64,000 nt of DNA from Clostridiales bacterium (GCA_012519695.1 JAAYPT010000104.1:21127-85126); one strand, 5' to 3'. Counted from the first letter of the stretch, positions 25,928 through 36,033 are shown. A program made the numbers and translations. Notes: generated by a model from the letters alone, not told the origin.

Positions 25928-27565
25928 TTATTTGCCCTCCTGTTTCATCATAAACTTCTCATGATACATCATACGATCTGCTCTTCGCAATGTATCACCC
26001 AAATCATAGTCTATCTTTTTATCATATACTGCATACCCACAAGCAATTTGAATTTCAAATTTTTCTGTACTGTTTCGATTCCATTCCCGTGCCTTTCTCT
26101 TCAATTCCTCTATAAACTGCTCACATCTTTTTGTTGAAACTTCTCGCAATAGCACACAAAACTCATCGCCACCTACGCGATAACACTTTCCTACTTCTCC
26201 AAATACCTCTTGCAAAATATCAGCACTACTGGAAATATAAATATCCCCTTTTTCATGTCCCCAGGTATCATTACAGTGCTTTAAATTATTTAAATCGCAC
26301 ATCATAACAACACTTCCATTTAATTTAAAACTTGCCTGTCCGGTGTAATCCGCATAAGCTGCACGGTTATACATTCCTGTCAACTGATCATGATATGCCA
26401 TTTTTTCAAAACGCTCTGCCTGTATCCCTATATCCATCAGGTTCTTTGCTTCCCGCACAGATTGTACTCCTAATACAATAATGTAAACAAGGAATCCCAA
26501 CATTCCCATTACGGTCACAGATGCTCCATGAGAAATATAGTAAATAAACATATCGGCAACCATACCAAGTAAACATGCTCCTAAACAAAGCATCATCATT
26601 TTTAATTTGCTATTCCATCCTACCTGATACAGCTCACGTATTAGCATCACTACCCCAATAACCAAAAGCATTCCCATTACCAAATGATTCATCCACAAGG
26701 TCTGACGCAAATCCTTAATGTTATATAATTGTAAAATAATAGATACTACCGTAACCACAACACTTGCAATACACGGTAGATACCATATCTTGCTCTCTTT
26801 GACAAATAATTTTTTAATATAAAGAACAAACGGTATTACAACCAATAATAATGCTAAAAACGGTACATTGGATTTTGCGATAGATTGTGGAAATACCAAT
26901 GAGATTCCATCAAGATCCGTCAGCTTCCAAAGTCCTATATTAAACGAAAACATTCCCATCATCATAAGACTTTTGTCTACTTTTGGATTTCGATAATTAC
27001 ATGCCACAAATATAATAAATATAATACCAAAAATAATTGCCAGCAGGCTTAGACAAAATGGTAATAAATTGTCATGCACAATCTGTAACCAGATATTGAT
27101 TTCTGAGCCAAAATAAAAATCCGGGATTATGTCTACCGAACTTTCATATACCGGAATCAACACTACTTTTATTTCTTTTCCACTATCTTTCCCGTAAATG
27201 GGAATAATATTCCATGTATTACCGGGTGTCTTTCCAAATGTATTATTTTCTGCCGGTTTCATTTTGTATACCAGCTCATCATCAATATATACTTCCACAT
27301 TTTGATGAAGGGTATAAAACATCAGACTTTCGCCACCGTCCGGTATCTCCTGCTGCCGCATCACATACTCCGTTTTTAACCCTAACGGAAGCTCTGTGCT
27401 TGCGTTTTCATACACCTTTGTTTTCTTATAGGCAGACAAATACTGACACTCTGACTGTTTTCTTGCACTAAAAACTTCATTCCGAGAATCTACACATACA
27501 TATACGAAAAAAGAAACTACCATCAATACACATATGGTATATAAAATATAAATTGCCTTCTTCAC
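25928..27565 (-). CDS. Membrane diguanylate cyclase (7TM sensor, GGDEF)
   Basis: A 545-residue protein with an N-terminal membrane anchor (~5-25), an extracytoplasmic domain of ~130 residues (7TMR-DISM-like), seven further helices (~165-370) and a C-terminal GGDEF domain (~385-540). The active-site motif YRVGGDEFCVLL is intact, as are DQLTGMYNRAAY and WGHEKGD, so it should make c-di-GMP. The start codon is GTG with GGGAG 8 nt upstream. It lies 1 nt ahead of a second HPr gene. A promoter-like TTGCAT-17-TATTCT and long inverted repeats surround its start. Confidence 0.9.
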   Translation of the reverse strand: MKKAIYILYTICVLMVVSFFVYVCVDSRNEVFSARKQSECQYLSAYKKTKVYENASTELPLGLKTEYVMRQQEIPDGGESLMFYTLHQNVEVYIDDELVYKMKPAENNTFGKTPGNTWNIIPIYGKDSGKEIKVVLIPVYESSVDIIPDFYFGSEINIWLQIVHDNLLPFCLSLLAIIFGIIFIIFVACNYRNPKVDKSLMMMGMFSFNIGLWKLTDLDGISLVFPQSIAKSNVPFLALLLVVIPFVLYIKKLFVKESKIWYLPCIASVVVTVVSIILQLYNIKDLRQTLWMNHLVMGMLLVIGVVMLIRELYQVGWNSKLKMMMLCLGACLLGMVADMFIYYISHGASVTVMGMLGFLVYIIVLGVQSVREAKNLMDIGIQAERFEKMAYHDQLTGMYNRAAYADYTGQASFKLNGSVVMMCDLNNLKHCNDTWGHEKGDIYISSSADILQEVFGEVGKCYRVGGDEFCVLLREVSTKRCEQFIEELKRKAREWNRNSTEKFEIQIACGYAVYDKKIDYDLGDTLRRADRMMYHEKFMMKQEGK

Positions 27566-27644
27566 TAAATTTTCTCCCTGATTTTACATACTTATTTTCT
27601 TTAGAATATAACAAATCCTAAAGAAATGCAATTTATATTTTATA
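27540..27644. repeat. 17-bp perfect inverted repeat enclosing the GGDEF gene start, with a nested 9-bp hairpin
   Basis: The arms are 27540-27556 (inside the gene, codons ~4-9) and 27628-27644 (20 bp before it, just after the S8 peptidase stop). Inside them a second perfect repeat, TTTCTTTAG/CTAAAGAAA (27596-27604 with 27618-27626), directly adjoins the outer upstream arm. A promoter-like TTGCAT (27626-27631), 17 bp, TATTCT (27603-27608) overlaps the inner hairpin. Confidence 0.7.
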
Positions 27645-27662
27645 CAATATTTTGAAATATTT

Positions 27663-29372
27663 TTATTCCGGCAAGCTGTCTCTGACACATAACGCCCCCC
27701 ATCCAATCTGCGGATTGGGATATTCTCTTAAAACAGGCAAATGTCTTGCCCCGCGCAGAAAATAAGCCTTTATTTTTTCTCCGTAAAGAAATGCATCATT
27801 TCCATTTACAATTCCCCATTGCATCAAAAGTGCTGCACTTCCGGTTACAAAAGGTGTTGCCATAGAGGTTCCACTGCGCACCACATAGCCCCCTCCCGGT
27901 GCCGTAGAAAGAATATTTACTCCCGGTGCCGCTAAGTCCGGTTTCACCTCATTGGTCTGTCTGGTAAATCCCCGACCGGAAAAATCCGCCAACTGGTCGT
28001 TTCTGGAGTCATATGCTCCCACGGAAATCACCTTGGCTGCTGTAGAAGGAATCGTAAGAGTAGTTTCCTCCACCGGATTTAAAAATCCGGTTCCTTCATT
28101 TAATACAGACTGCCCCGGCATCCACATATCGTAATTCCCGCGCACAATTTTTCTCGGTACTAATATAATTGTCCAAATTCCTGCATCCATATAGGTCTTA
28201 ACAGGAATAAAATCAATATAAATCTCCTGATAGGGACTATAAGGACTTGGTTCCCCATAATACACAAGCAGTTCTGTCTGTCCTAACACAAACCGCTGTG
28301 GACCTTGTATTTTTTGAATAGGGCCGACTGTCTGCCCGGAAGGACCGGAAACAGAAATATCATATTCATCCACATAGGACTTCCAAATCTGCAAATTCAT
28401 CACGGTTTCGTAATTACTAATAGCAAATTCTACTTCTCTTTCTATTCCCTGCTGAAGGTAACCGGAAGCGTGCCCTCTTGCAGCTCCTTCATTTCCGGTT
28501 CCTATGGATATACTGGTTTTCCAGTAATTAGACATATCATTAATATAACTTTCTAACAGTGCTGTTCCGCTATGGGCTCCATAGCTATTTCCAAAGCTGA
28601 TATTTACTGCCATTGGCATTTGCAGTTCTAACGCCTTTTTCACTACATAATCAAGTGCTCGCATCAATTGTGTTGTTCTGGGAAATCCATTGGGTTCTGC
28701 TGTTCCTAATTTCACAACTAATAACGGGCTTTCATACGCTACTCCTCGATTCACTCCATTGGAGGCTCTTCCATTTCCTGCTGCAATTCCCGCCACATGA
28801 GTACCATGCCCGGAAATATCCCGACTGGGTACAATCCGAAAACGTTCCTGTTCTGTTGGAGCTAATAGTGCCTGATTGATTTCTTCTGTGGTATATTCTC
28901 TATCTAGTGTTTCATCATAGAGTGCTAAAATCCGTGTACTGCCATCTGCATTTCGAAAATCCGGATGACTGTAATCAATGCCGGAGTCTAAGATTGCTAC
29001 TATCACCCCTTTTCCGGTTAGTCCGAATCTTGAGGTCTGTACGGCATTAATGCAGGAAACGCTTTTTCCCTGATTGACTGCAAAAAACAATCGTTTTGGC
29101 TTTTCCACAAATTCTACTTCCGGTGCGGCTGCCACAAGGTTCATGGCATCCTCCGGCACATTTAAAATGGCATATTCATTCATCAGCTCGATTACTCGAA
29201 TTCTTGCGTCCTGCTCTTGCAATCTTTTGATATCTCCGGAGTATTTTACAATAATTTCCCAGCGATTTTCCTCCGGCTCATACCCCACACCAAGCTGAAC
29301 TGACTTTTCCCGTTCTCTTTCTGTGGCATCCAGAGCAAGATTTAACAAATTTTCAAATTTAGGGCTATTCAT
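27663..29372 (-). CDS. S8 subtilisin-like protease (CspC-like)
   Basis: A 569-residue subtilase with a prodomain of ~90 residues and an intact triad: Asp in VAILDSGIDYSHPDF (~129-143), His in DISGHGTHVAGIAAGNG (~184-200) and Ser in VRSGTSMATPFVTG (~513-526). A ~130-residue jelly-roll insert lies between His and Ser (~310-440), as in Clostridial Csp germination proteases and related proteins. There is no signal peptide. The intact triad differs from the CspC pseudoprotease of C. difficile, so it is probably active. It is transcribed alone between the urease operon and the GGDEF gene. Confidence 0.88.
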   Translation of the reverse strand: MNSPKFENLLNLALDATEREREKSVQLGVGYEPEENRWEIIVKYSGDIKRLQEQDARIRVIELMNEYAILNVPEDAMNLVAAAPEVEFVEKPKRLFFAVNQGKSVSCINAVQTSRFGLTGKGVIVAILDSGIDYSHPDFRNADGSTRILALYDETLDREYTTEEINQALLAPTEQERFRIVPSRDISGHGTHVAGIAAGNGRASNGVNRGVAYESPLLVVKLGTAEPNGFPRTTQLMRALDYVVKKALELQMPMAVNISFGNSYGAHSGTALLESYINDMSNYWKTSISIGTGNEGAARGHASGYLQQGIEREVEFAISNYETVMNLQIWKSYVDEYDISVSGPSGQTVGPIQKIQGPQRFVLGQTELLVYYGEPSPYSPYQEIYIDFIPVKTYMDAGIWTIILVPRKIVRGNYDMWMPGQSVLNEGTGFLNPVEETTLTIPSTAAKVISVGAYDSRNDQLADFSGRGFTRQTNEVKPDLAAPGVNILSTAPGGGYVVRSGTSMATPFVTGSAALLMQWGIVNGNDAFLYGEKIKAYFLRGARHLPVLREYPNPQIGWGALCVRDSLPE

Positions 29373-29450
29373 ATATCATTCCCGTATCTTTTCTTATTAT
29401 CATATATTCTACAACAAACTAAGATATGCGAATGCTTAATATCCCTTCTA

Positions 29451-30197
29451 TTATATTATCTCTTGTAACCGTTGAAATTCTTCCTCTATATCCTGTGCTG
29501 TATGCGCCAGGACTCGAATACACACTCCTGTTGCCGGCTGGGTTTTCGCTAACACAACTTCTCCCTGAGGCTCATAGGAAAGTAACTTTTCCTGTTTTTC
29601 TTTCTCGCCATAGTAATAGAACGTTCCCTGATGAGTATACCCATCAAAAAACACCATTTTTTCCACATCCATTTGTTGCGGATTCAAGTAACAATGGTCT
29701 AACCAAACCGGCCTTTCCTCTTCCATCACACAGATGCGGTTGCGATAACGGGAAAATGCAAATCGTTCTCCCATTCCCACGCGACCTGCGGCTAAAATGT
29801 CTGTGTATACAAATTCACTTTCCCGCTCTAAATGCACCGTCATATCTCCCTGAAAACTACTTTCTGCAAAGGGAATGACCGCCTTAGGGCAATAATAAAG
29901 AGACGCATTTTTTTCCAGATATATTTCTATCTGTTTGGATGCATTTCCTTCTCCGGTATTAAATATTTTACTATAAGACTGCTCGGTAATCTCTGTCTTG
30001 GTATTCTCTTTACAGGTTATCTCATATTGAAAACAATCTCCCTGCAAAATTCCGGCAGATGCCATCATAAGCACCACTCTTAATCGTTCCTGTCTTGTAT
30101 TTGGAATTCCCAATTTTAGAGGACTGGTAAAATAGCTATGGGTAACTGCGGTTTTTCCATGATTATTTTCAATTTGAAGTTCTAATTTTGTTTCCAT
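29451..30197 (-). CDS. ureD: Urease accessory protein UreD
   Basis: A 248-residue UreD/UreH. It binds apo-urease and helps UreF and UreG deliver nickel to the active site (family knowledge). Visible features are QEYSKIF-like TEQSYSKIFNTGEG (~70-83), YYCPKAVIPFAESSF (~101-115) and DILAAGRVGMGERF (~137-150), all typical. It is the last gene of the ure operon, 15 nt after ureG. Sequence conservation in this family is low, but the position confirms it. Confidence 0.92.
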   Translation of the reverse strand: METKLELQIENNHGKTAVTHSYFTSPLKLGIPNTRQERLRVVLMMASAGILQGDCFQYEITCKENTKTEITEQSYSKIFNTGEGNASKQIEIYLEKNASLYYCPKAVIPFAESSFQGDMTVHLERESEFVYTDILAAGRVGMGERFAFSRYRNRICVMEEERPVWLDHCYLNPQQMDVEKMVFFDGYTHQGTFYYYGEKEKQEKLLSYEPQGEVVLAKTQPATGVCIRVLAHTAQDIEEEFQRLQEII

Positions 30198-30212
30198 AGG
30201 TAATATTTCCTT

Positions 30213-30821
30213 TTATATGCCTTCAAACAACACGTTTTTCTTAATCCATTCTATTACGGTATCGATACTGTTTCCTTCCATCAGGTTGGTAAACAAATAG
30301 TCTTTTCCTTTGCGCATTCGGTTAGAATCCTGATCCATTACTTCCAGACTTGCTCCTACCATCGGTGCCAAATCTGTCTTATTAATCACTAAAAGATCGG
30401 AACGGGTAACACCCGGGCCTCCCTTTCTTGGAATTTTTTCTCCCTGCGCCACATCAATGACATAAATGGTCGCATCTGCTAAATCCGGACTAAAGGTTGC
30501 AGAAAGATTATCTCCTCCACTTTCAATAAAGATAATCTGCACATCCGGGAATTTTTCTACCATTTCTTCCACTGCTTCTAAGTTCATGCTGCAATCTTCA
30601 CGAATTGCTGTATGAGGACATCCACCTGTCTCCACACCCATAATACGTTCTGGTGGAAGTGCAGAATTCTTAATTAAAAACTCTGCGTCTTCCTTGGTAT
30701 AAATATCATTGGTGATAACACAAATGGAATAATCCTCTGACATTTTTCTGGTCAGTCGCTCAATTAATGCGGTTTTTCCGGAACCTACCGGACCGCCTAT
30801 TCCTATTTTTACATATGACAT
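30213..30821 (-). CDS. ureG: Urease accessory GTPase UreG
   Basis: A 202-residue SIMIBI-class GTPase that couples GTP hydrolysis to nickel insertion. The P-loop [15 protein letters not shown] starts at residue 9. The nickel-binding CPH motif is in [18 protein letters not shown] (~64-81), followed by [19 protein letters not shown] (~98-116) and NKTD (~147). The length is normal and the protein is very well conserved. It sits between ureF and ureD. Confidence 0.97.
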   Translation of the reverse strand: MSYVKIGIGGPVGSGKTALIERLTRKMSEDYSICVITNDIYTKEDAEFLIKNSALPPERIMGVETGGCPHTAIREDCSMNLEAVEEMVEKFPDVQIIFIESGGDNLSATFSPDLADATIYVIDVAQGEKIPRKGGPGVTRSDLLVINKTDLAPMVGASLEVMDQDSNRMRKGKDYLFTNLMEGNSIDTVIEWIKKNVLFEGI

Positions 30822-30849
30822 AATTTTTGTCCTTCCTGTTTCTTATATT

Positions 30850-31536
30850 TTAGGACATATACTGTCTCGAATACAAATGTTCATGCTTCATGCAGTGAAG
30901 TTCAAATGCTGTTCCCGATACACCAAGTTCCTGTACCTCCACCTGCATTGCCTGTTTTACTGCTTTTTCTAATCCATCCATATTCTGAAACAGTACACGC
31001 TGTCCTTCTAATTGGCTTAATGGTACCAGTTTTACTCCATTATTTACAATGGCAGACAACACACTATACCCATACATAGTCAGCACTTCCTCTAACTCCA
31101 TTCCAATGGATGCACCGTAAAGCCCGATTGCAATGGGATGAAATCCTACCGCTTTTCTGGCTTTTATTTGTTCAAAATACCATTCTAAAGCTCCGTTTAA
31201 ATCTCCCATTGCTTCCCTTGCTTTCAGGTAACGGCTACACATTTTATTACTTCCAACCCGGACTTCCCTTGCTCCTTTTATTGCATTGGTAAGCGCATCC
31301 AATTCCAGCAATTTTTCCGGTTGTTTTTCGTATTGAAAGCCAAGTGCAGCAATTCCCAAATCGTTGTATGCAAATATCTGCAAAAATCCTTCCATATATT
31401 CCTGCAACTCTTTTATACTACCGATTCGTTCTTCTGCTACATAATCTTCTAATCCATTGGATAAGGTAAATGCCCCTATTGGGAAAAATGCATCTACTGA
31501 CTGTAACATATATAATAAGTTCTTTTCACGCTTCAT
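30850..31536 (-). CDS. ureF: Urease accessory protein UreF
   Basis: A 228-residue all-helical UreF, which bridges UreD and UreG during urease activation. Typical features are FFPIGAFTLSNGLEDYV (~17-33) and HPIAIGLYGASIGM near residues 137-150, replacing the usual HFP.V.G. pattern. Lengths and order (ureE-ureF-ureG-ureD) follow the usual operon. The ribosome binding site is weak (GAGAAAG) and the gene starts 6 nt after ureE, so coupling is likely. Confidence 0.93.
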   Translation of the reverse strand: MKREKNLLYMLQSVDAFFPIGAFTLSNGLEDYVAEERIGSIKELQEYMEGFLQIFAYNDLGIAALGFQYEKQPEKLLELDALTNAIKGAREVRVGSNKMCSRYLKAREAMGDLNGALEWYFEQIKARKAVGFHPIAIGLYGASIGMELEEVLTMYGYSVLSAIVNNGVKLVPLSQLEGQRVLFQNMDGLEKAVKQAMQVEVQELGVSGTAFELHCMKHEHLYSRQYMS

Positions 31537-31542
31537 AAGCTG

Positions 31543-32031
31543 CTACTCTTTCTCGTGACTATGGGTATGATGGTGTTCTTCTCCATGCTGATGGGTATGT
31601 GCATGGGCATGACAAACGGTAAAATGTTGAAACTTTTCTTCTCTTTTTTCCGGATGAAAACCAAGCTTCTCTAAATATTGAAATGTGGGTTCATCGTAAG
31701 GCACCATTACCTGATGTTCTTCAATAGAAAGGGATAGGTGTCGATTTCCTAACTCAAAGCAAAGTCGTCCCATTTCCTGCATAGTATTTACCGGGATAAC
31801 AGTCAGCTCACACGGTAAAATATCTACTGCTACCACTCGATTATCGTCTGCATATAGGATATCGCCTTCATGTAAATGATTTTCTACACGAATCCCTACT
31901 TCTTCCCCGGATTCAGTGCTCTTTTTCAATAACTTTTTTTCCAATTCATACCATTCTACCCATACCTTATCCAGCTTTCTCCCATTCAACTCATAGCTTT
32001 CCAGGTTTCCAAGTATTTTTTCTACAACCAT
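31543..32031 (-). CDS. ureE: Urease nickel metallochaperone UreE with His-rich tail
   Basis: A 162-residue UreE with an N-terminal peptide-binding domain (1-75) and a C-terminal metal domain. The last ~22 residues are mostly His and Glu, a nickel-storage tail as in Klebsiella UreE. It donates Ni2+ to UreG for urease activation. It lies between ureC and ureF in the operon. The tail suggests the cell stores nickel locally, and no nickel importer gene is seen in the window. Confidence 0.94.
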   Translation of the reverse strand: MVVEKILGNLESYELNGRKLDKVWVEWYELEKKLLKKSTESGEEVGIRVENHLHEGDILYADDNRVVAVDILPCELTVIPVNTMQEMGRLCFELGNRHLSLSIEEHQVMVPYDEPTFQYLEKLGFHPEKREEKFQHFTVCHAHAHTHQHGEEHHHTHSHEKE

Positions 32032-32052
32032 TTTCTTGTCCTTCCTTTTGCA

Positions 32053-33765
32053 TTAAAACAGATAATACTTCTGTGTCAATGGAAGCTCTTCTGCTGCTTC
32101 ACAGGTGATTTTTTCTCCATCTACCCGCACTTCGTATGTCTCAGGATTTACCTGTATATCTGCAATCACATCGTTATTTTTCATATCTTTCTTTCCAATG
32201 TTTCGGCAATTTTCTACCGGAAGTACCTGTCGTTGTAAAGATAATTTTTCTTTGATTCCTGCTTCATAAGCTGCCTTAGAAACAAATGTAATGCAAGAAG
32301 TCTTTCGTGCAAGTCCATATGCACCAAACATATTGGTATACACTACCGGCTGTGGAGTTGGAATGGAGGCATTGGCATCTCCCATTTTAGAAGCCATGAT
32401 AAATCCACCTTTGATAATCATTTCCGGTTTCACACCGAACATTGCCGGATTCCACAATACCAAATCTGCCATTTTTCCCACTTCTACTGAACCTACATAT
32501 TTAGAAACACCATGGGTAATTGCAGGATTGATGGTATATTTTGCAATATATCTGCGTACACGGAAGTTATCGTTACGCTCATTATCTTCCGGTAATATTC
32601 CTCGCTGTTTTTTCATTTTATCTGCGGTCTGCCAGGTTCTTGTGATAACTTCACCTACACGTCCCATTGCCTGTGAATCGGAACTCATCATGGAGAAAAT
32701 TCCCATGTCATGCAATACATCTTCTGCTGCAATAGTTTCCGGACGGATTCTGGAATCTGCAAATGCAATATCTTCCGGCACTTTCTTATCCAAATGATGA
32801 CACACCATTAACATATCCAGGTGTTCATCCAATGTATTTTTTGTAAATGGCATGGTTGGATTGGTGGAAGATGGCAATACATTTGGAAATGCTGCTGCAC
32901 GAATAATATCCGGTGCATGTCCTCCTCCGGCTCCTTCCGTATGGTAAGTATGAATGGTTCTTCCTTTAAAAGCATTAATGGTATCTTCTACAAAACCTGC
33001 CTCGTTTAAAGTATCTGTGTGAATTGCTGCCTGCACATCATATTTATCACAAATGGTAAGACAATGGTCAATGGCAGCCGGAGTGGAACCCCAGTCTTCA
33101 TGGAGTTTTAAGCCACAAGCTCCTGCCTCTACCTGTTCTGCTAATGTATCTAAATCTGCGGAATTTCCCTTGCCAAGATATCCCAAGTTCATTGGTAATT
33201 CTTCTGATGCTTCTAACATTTTTTCTATATTAAATCTTCCCGGTGTACAGGTGGTGGCATTGGTTCCATCCGCAGGTCCGGTTCCTCCACCTATCATGGT
33301 AGTAATTCCACTATAAAGTGCTGTTTCTACCTGTGTTGGACTGATAAAGTGAATATGCGTATCCAGCCCACCGGCGGTAACGATTAACCCTTCACCTGCA
33401 ATCACTTCTGTTCCCGCACCGATGATAAGATTTTTATCTACTCCATCCATCATATCCGGATTTCCTGCTTTTCCTATTCCACATATTTTTCCGTCTTTGA
33501 TACCAATGTCTGCCTTAACTATGCCCCAGTAATCTATAATCACTGCACTGGTAATCACGGTATCCGGACAATCTTCATCACGGACTTTACATGATTGTCC
33601 CATTCCATCACGCAAAGACTTTCCTCCACCAAACTTGGCTTCTTCTCCGTAAACAGCATAGTCTTTTTCTACTTCTATTATCAGTGAGGTGTCTGCCAGA
33701 CGAATGCGGTCGCCTGTTGTAGCACCATACATATCTGCATATTTTGCTCTGCTCATTTTATACAT
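32053..33765 (-). CDS. ureC: Urease alpha subunit
   Basis: A 570-residue catalytic subunit that hydrolyses urea to ammonia and carbamate. The metal and catalytic residues are in place: [12 protein letters not shown] (~131-142), the carbamylated lysine in [12 protein letters not shown] (~217-228), [10 protein letters not shown] (~246-255), MVCHHL (~318-323) and SSDSQAMGR (~360-368). The start at 33765 is chosen because AGGAGG lies 9 nt upstream, inside the fused ureAB gene, which it overlaps by 8 nt. It should assemble with the fused gamma-beta protein. Confidence 0.98.
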   Translation of the reverse strand: MYKMSRAKYADMYGATTGDRIRLADTSLIIEVEKDYAVYGEEAKFGGGKSLRDGMGQSCKVRDEDCPDTVITSAVIIDYWGIVKADIGIKDGKICGIGKAGNPDMMDGVDKNLIIGAGTEVIAGEGLIVTAGGLDTHIHFISPTQVETALYSGITTMIGGGTGPADGTNATTCTPGRFNIEKMLEASEELPMNLGYLGKGNSADLDTLAEQVEAGACGLKLHEDWGSTPAAIDHCLTICDKYDVQAAIHTDTLNEAGFVEDTINAFKGRTIHTYHTEGAGGGHAPDIIRAAAFPNVLPSSTNPTMPFTKNTLDEHLDMLMVCHHLDKKVPEDIAFADSRIRPETIAAEDVLHDMGIFSMMSSDSQAMGRVGEVITRTWQTADKMKKQRGILPEDNERNDNFRVRRYIAKYTINPAITHGVSKYVGSVEVGKMADLVLWNPAMFGVKPEMIIKGGFIMASKMGDANASIPTPQPVVYTNMFGAYGLARKTSCITFVSKAAYEAGIKEKLSLQRQVLPVENCRNIGKKDMKNNDVIADIQVNPETYEVRVDGEKITCEAAEELPLTQKYYLF

Positions 33766-34450
33766 TGGCTTCTACCTCCTGAAATCCTTGTTCTTTTGCC
33801 GCTTTTAAGGCTGCCTCTTTTACTTTGGCATCGTCAAATTTTCCTTCTACCAGACCATTTAGTCCATGTCCTTCTCGGTTTCCTCCGATTTCTACAAGGT
33901 TCACGCGCTTTGTCTCTCCCGGTTCAAAACGCACTGCCGTTCCGGCAGGAATATCCAAACGCATACCATAAGCACGTTCTCTTTGAAATTTTAATGCTTT
34001 ATTTACTTCAAAGAAATGATAGTGTGATCCCACCTGGATTGGGCGGTCCGCAGTATTGGTCACTTGAATCTGTGCCGTATCTTTTCCTGCATTCAGCTCA
34101 ATTTCTCCTTCTTCCGGTAATAACTCTCCCGGAGTTACTTTTCCATTTCCAATAATAGGATTATGTACAGTTACCAGCTTTGTTCCATCTGGGAAAGTTG
34201 CCTCTAACTGTATTTCATGTATCATTTCCGGAACACCGTCCATAACATCCTCTGCGGAAAGCATCTGTGTTCCCATGCTCATGAGTTCTGTTACGCTGTG
34301 TCCATCCCTTGCTAACTCTAACAATTCGGAGCTGATATAAGCAATTGCCTCTGGATAATTCAGTTTCAGCCCCCGCTCTTTTCGTTCTTTTGCCAATGTT
34401 CCCGCAAGATGAAGCATCAACTTGTCTGTTTCTCTTGGTGTTAAATGCAT
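33758..34450 (-). CDS. ureAB: Fused urease gamma and beta subunits
   Basis: A 230-residue protein. Residues 1-100 are the gamma subunit ([47 protein letters not shown]). Residues ~105-230 are the beta subunit ([53 protein letters not shown]). The fusion resembles Helicobacter UreA rather than the separate ureA and ureB of most Bacillota. It is the first gene of the operon, with AGGAGG 6 nt before the ATG and an operator-bearing promoter upstream. Confidence 0.95.
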   Translation of the reverse strand: MHLTPRETDKLMLHLAGTLAKERKERGLKLNYPEAIAYISSELLELARDGHSVTELMSMGTQMLSAEDVMDGVPEMIHEIQLEATFPDGTKLVTVHNPIIGNGKVTPGELLPEEGEIELNAGKDTAQIQVTNTADRPIQVGSHYHFFEVNKALKFQRERAYGMRLDIPAGTAVRFEPGETKRVNLVEIGGNREGHGLNGLVEGKFDDAKVKEAALKAAKEQGFQEVEANV

Positions 34451-34494
34451 GTATCTTCCTCCTTACTTTTTCTTTTTATATTTTTATATAGTTA

Positions 34495-34538
34495 TGAGAA
34501 CTGTTTATACTATATCTATAAACAGTTCTCAATGTCAA
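34495..34538 (-). promoter_or_regulatory. Urease promoter with a 15-bp-arm palindrome over spacer and -10
   Basis: Minus-strand TTGACA (34533-34538), an 18-bp spacer and TATAGT (34509-34514). A perfect inverted repeat with 15-bp arms (34495-34509 and 34517-34531, TGAGAACTGTTTATA and its complement) and a 7-bp centre fills the spacer and overlaps the -10, as a repressor site would. It could also fold as an RNA hairpin ending the upstream transcript, but no T-run follows. Confidence 0.75.
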
Positions 34539-34551
34539 TTATCCTTATGGG

Positions 34552-36033
34552 TTAATTCTCATACCATCCTAAAATTCCCGGAGCCATATTCATGTTAATC
34601 TGTTTTACTTCCTGATACTCTTCTAAGCCATGTGTTCCAAGCTCTCGTCCAATACCACTCATTTTATAGCCACCCCATGGAGCCTCTGAAAATGCCGGAT
34701 TATAGCAGTTAATCCATGTAATTCCTGCGCGAAGTTCACTGATTACACGCTGCGCTCTTGTAGCATCATTGGTAAATACCGCACCTGCAAGACCATAAAT
34801 AGTATCATTTGCAAGGACAATGGCTTCTTCTTCTGTTTCAAAGGTTTGAATTGTTACTACCGGTCCAAAGATTTCTTCTTGTACAATACGCATCTCACTT
34901 GTACATTCGTCAAAAATAGTTGGGCGCACAAAATATCCTTTTGCACATTCTCCTTCTTCATAGCGATAGCCGCCACATACTAGCTTGGCACCTTCTTTTT
35001 TTCCTATTTCAATATAATTCAATACATCCTGCATATGCTTTTCAGAAACCAATGGTCCCATGTCCGGATTGTTTAACGGGTTTCCAAGAGTCATACGATT
35101 TGCTCTCTGGGAAAAACGTTTTATAAACTCATCCTTTATAGATTTTTCTATAATAATTCTAGAGCCTGCACAACATACTTCTCCCTGATTGAAAAAGATT
35201 CCAATCATTGCCCACTCTACTGCTGCATCTAAGTCTGTATCTGCAAAAATCACATTTGGAGATTTTCCGCCTAACTCTAATCCGATTTTCTTCACATTAC
35301 CTGCTGCCGCACGCATAATACTCTGTCCTACTGCGGTACTTCCGGTAAATGTTACCATATCCACGTCTTTGCTTTCTGCAAGCAGATTTCCAACAGTACT
35401 TCCCGGTCCAATTACTAAGTTTACCGTTCCTTTCGGTAGTCCTGCCTTTTCAAAAATCTCAAACATTTTAATCGTAGATAATACCGTTTCTGAACTTGGT
35501 TTAAAAATAATGCTGTTTCCTGCTGCAAGTGCCGGAGCCATCTTCCATATTCCCATCAAAAACGGGAAATTCCATGGAGTTATCAATCCACACACACCTA
35601 CCGGCTCATGTACTGTATAAGAATGCATTGGTCCAAAGTTGCTGTTTACTCCATAAACACCGCCCTGTGGTGTCCGAATCAATCCTGCGTAGTAACGGAA
35701 GCAATGGATTGCATCATCCACATCAGCCTCTGCCTCTCGCAATGGCTTTCCGTTGTCCATAGATTCTGTTTTGGCAATCTCTTCTAGCTCTTCTTCTATC
35801 ATATCTGCAATTTTAAGAAGTACATCACTACGACTTTGGGTATCCATATCACGCCACTCTCGTGTTACATAAAAAGACTTTTTTGCAGACTGAATGGCTT
35901 TTTCTACATCTTCTATGCTATTTTCCTGTACCTCAGCAATTACTTCGCCTGTTGCCGGATTGATGGATTGTAATGTTTTTCCTGAAGTTCCGTCTACCCA
36001 GCTACCGTCAATAAATGTTTTATTCTTCTTCAT
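34552..36033 (-). CDS. NAD(P)-dependent aldehyde dehydrogenase
   Basis: A 493-residue ALDH-superfamily enzyme. Motifs are PWNFPFLMGIWKMAPALAAG (~154-173), FTGSTAVGQ (~228-236), the general base Glu in LELGGKSPNVIF (~253-264) and the catalytic Cys in QGEVCCAGSRI (~283-293). It is close in pattern to betaine/gamma-aminobutyraldehyde dehydrogenases. Last gene of the run from the PII genes to here. With the aminotransferase upstream it could oxidise the semialdehyde or aminoaldehyde formed (inference). It ends just before the urease promoter palindrome. Confidence 0.9.
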   Translation of the reverse strand: MKKNKTFIDGSWVDGTSGKTLQSINPATGEVIAEVQENSIEDVEKAIQSAKKSFYVTREWRDMDTQSRSDVLLKIADMIEEELEEIAKTESMDNGKPLREAEADVDDAIHCFRYYAGLIRTPQGGVYGVNSNFGPMHSYTVHEPVGVCGLITPWNFPFLMGIWKMAPALAAGNSIIFKPSSETVLSTIKMFEIFEKAGLPKGTVNLVIGPGSTVGNLLAESKDVDMVTFTGSTAVGQSIMRAAAGNVKKIGLELGGKSPNVIFADTDLDAAVEWAMIGIFFNQGEVCCAGSRIIIEKSIKDEFIKRFSQRANRMTLGNPLNNPDMGPLVSEKHMQDVLNYIEIGKKEGAKLVCGGYRYEEGECAKGYFVRPTIFDECTSEMRIVQEEIFGPVVTIQTFETEEEAIVLANDTIYGLAGAVFTNDATRAQRVISELRAGITWINCYNPAFSEAPWGGYKMSGIGRELGTHGLEEYQEVKQINMNMAPGILGWYEN

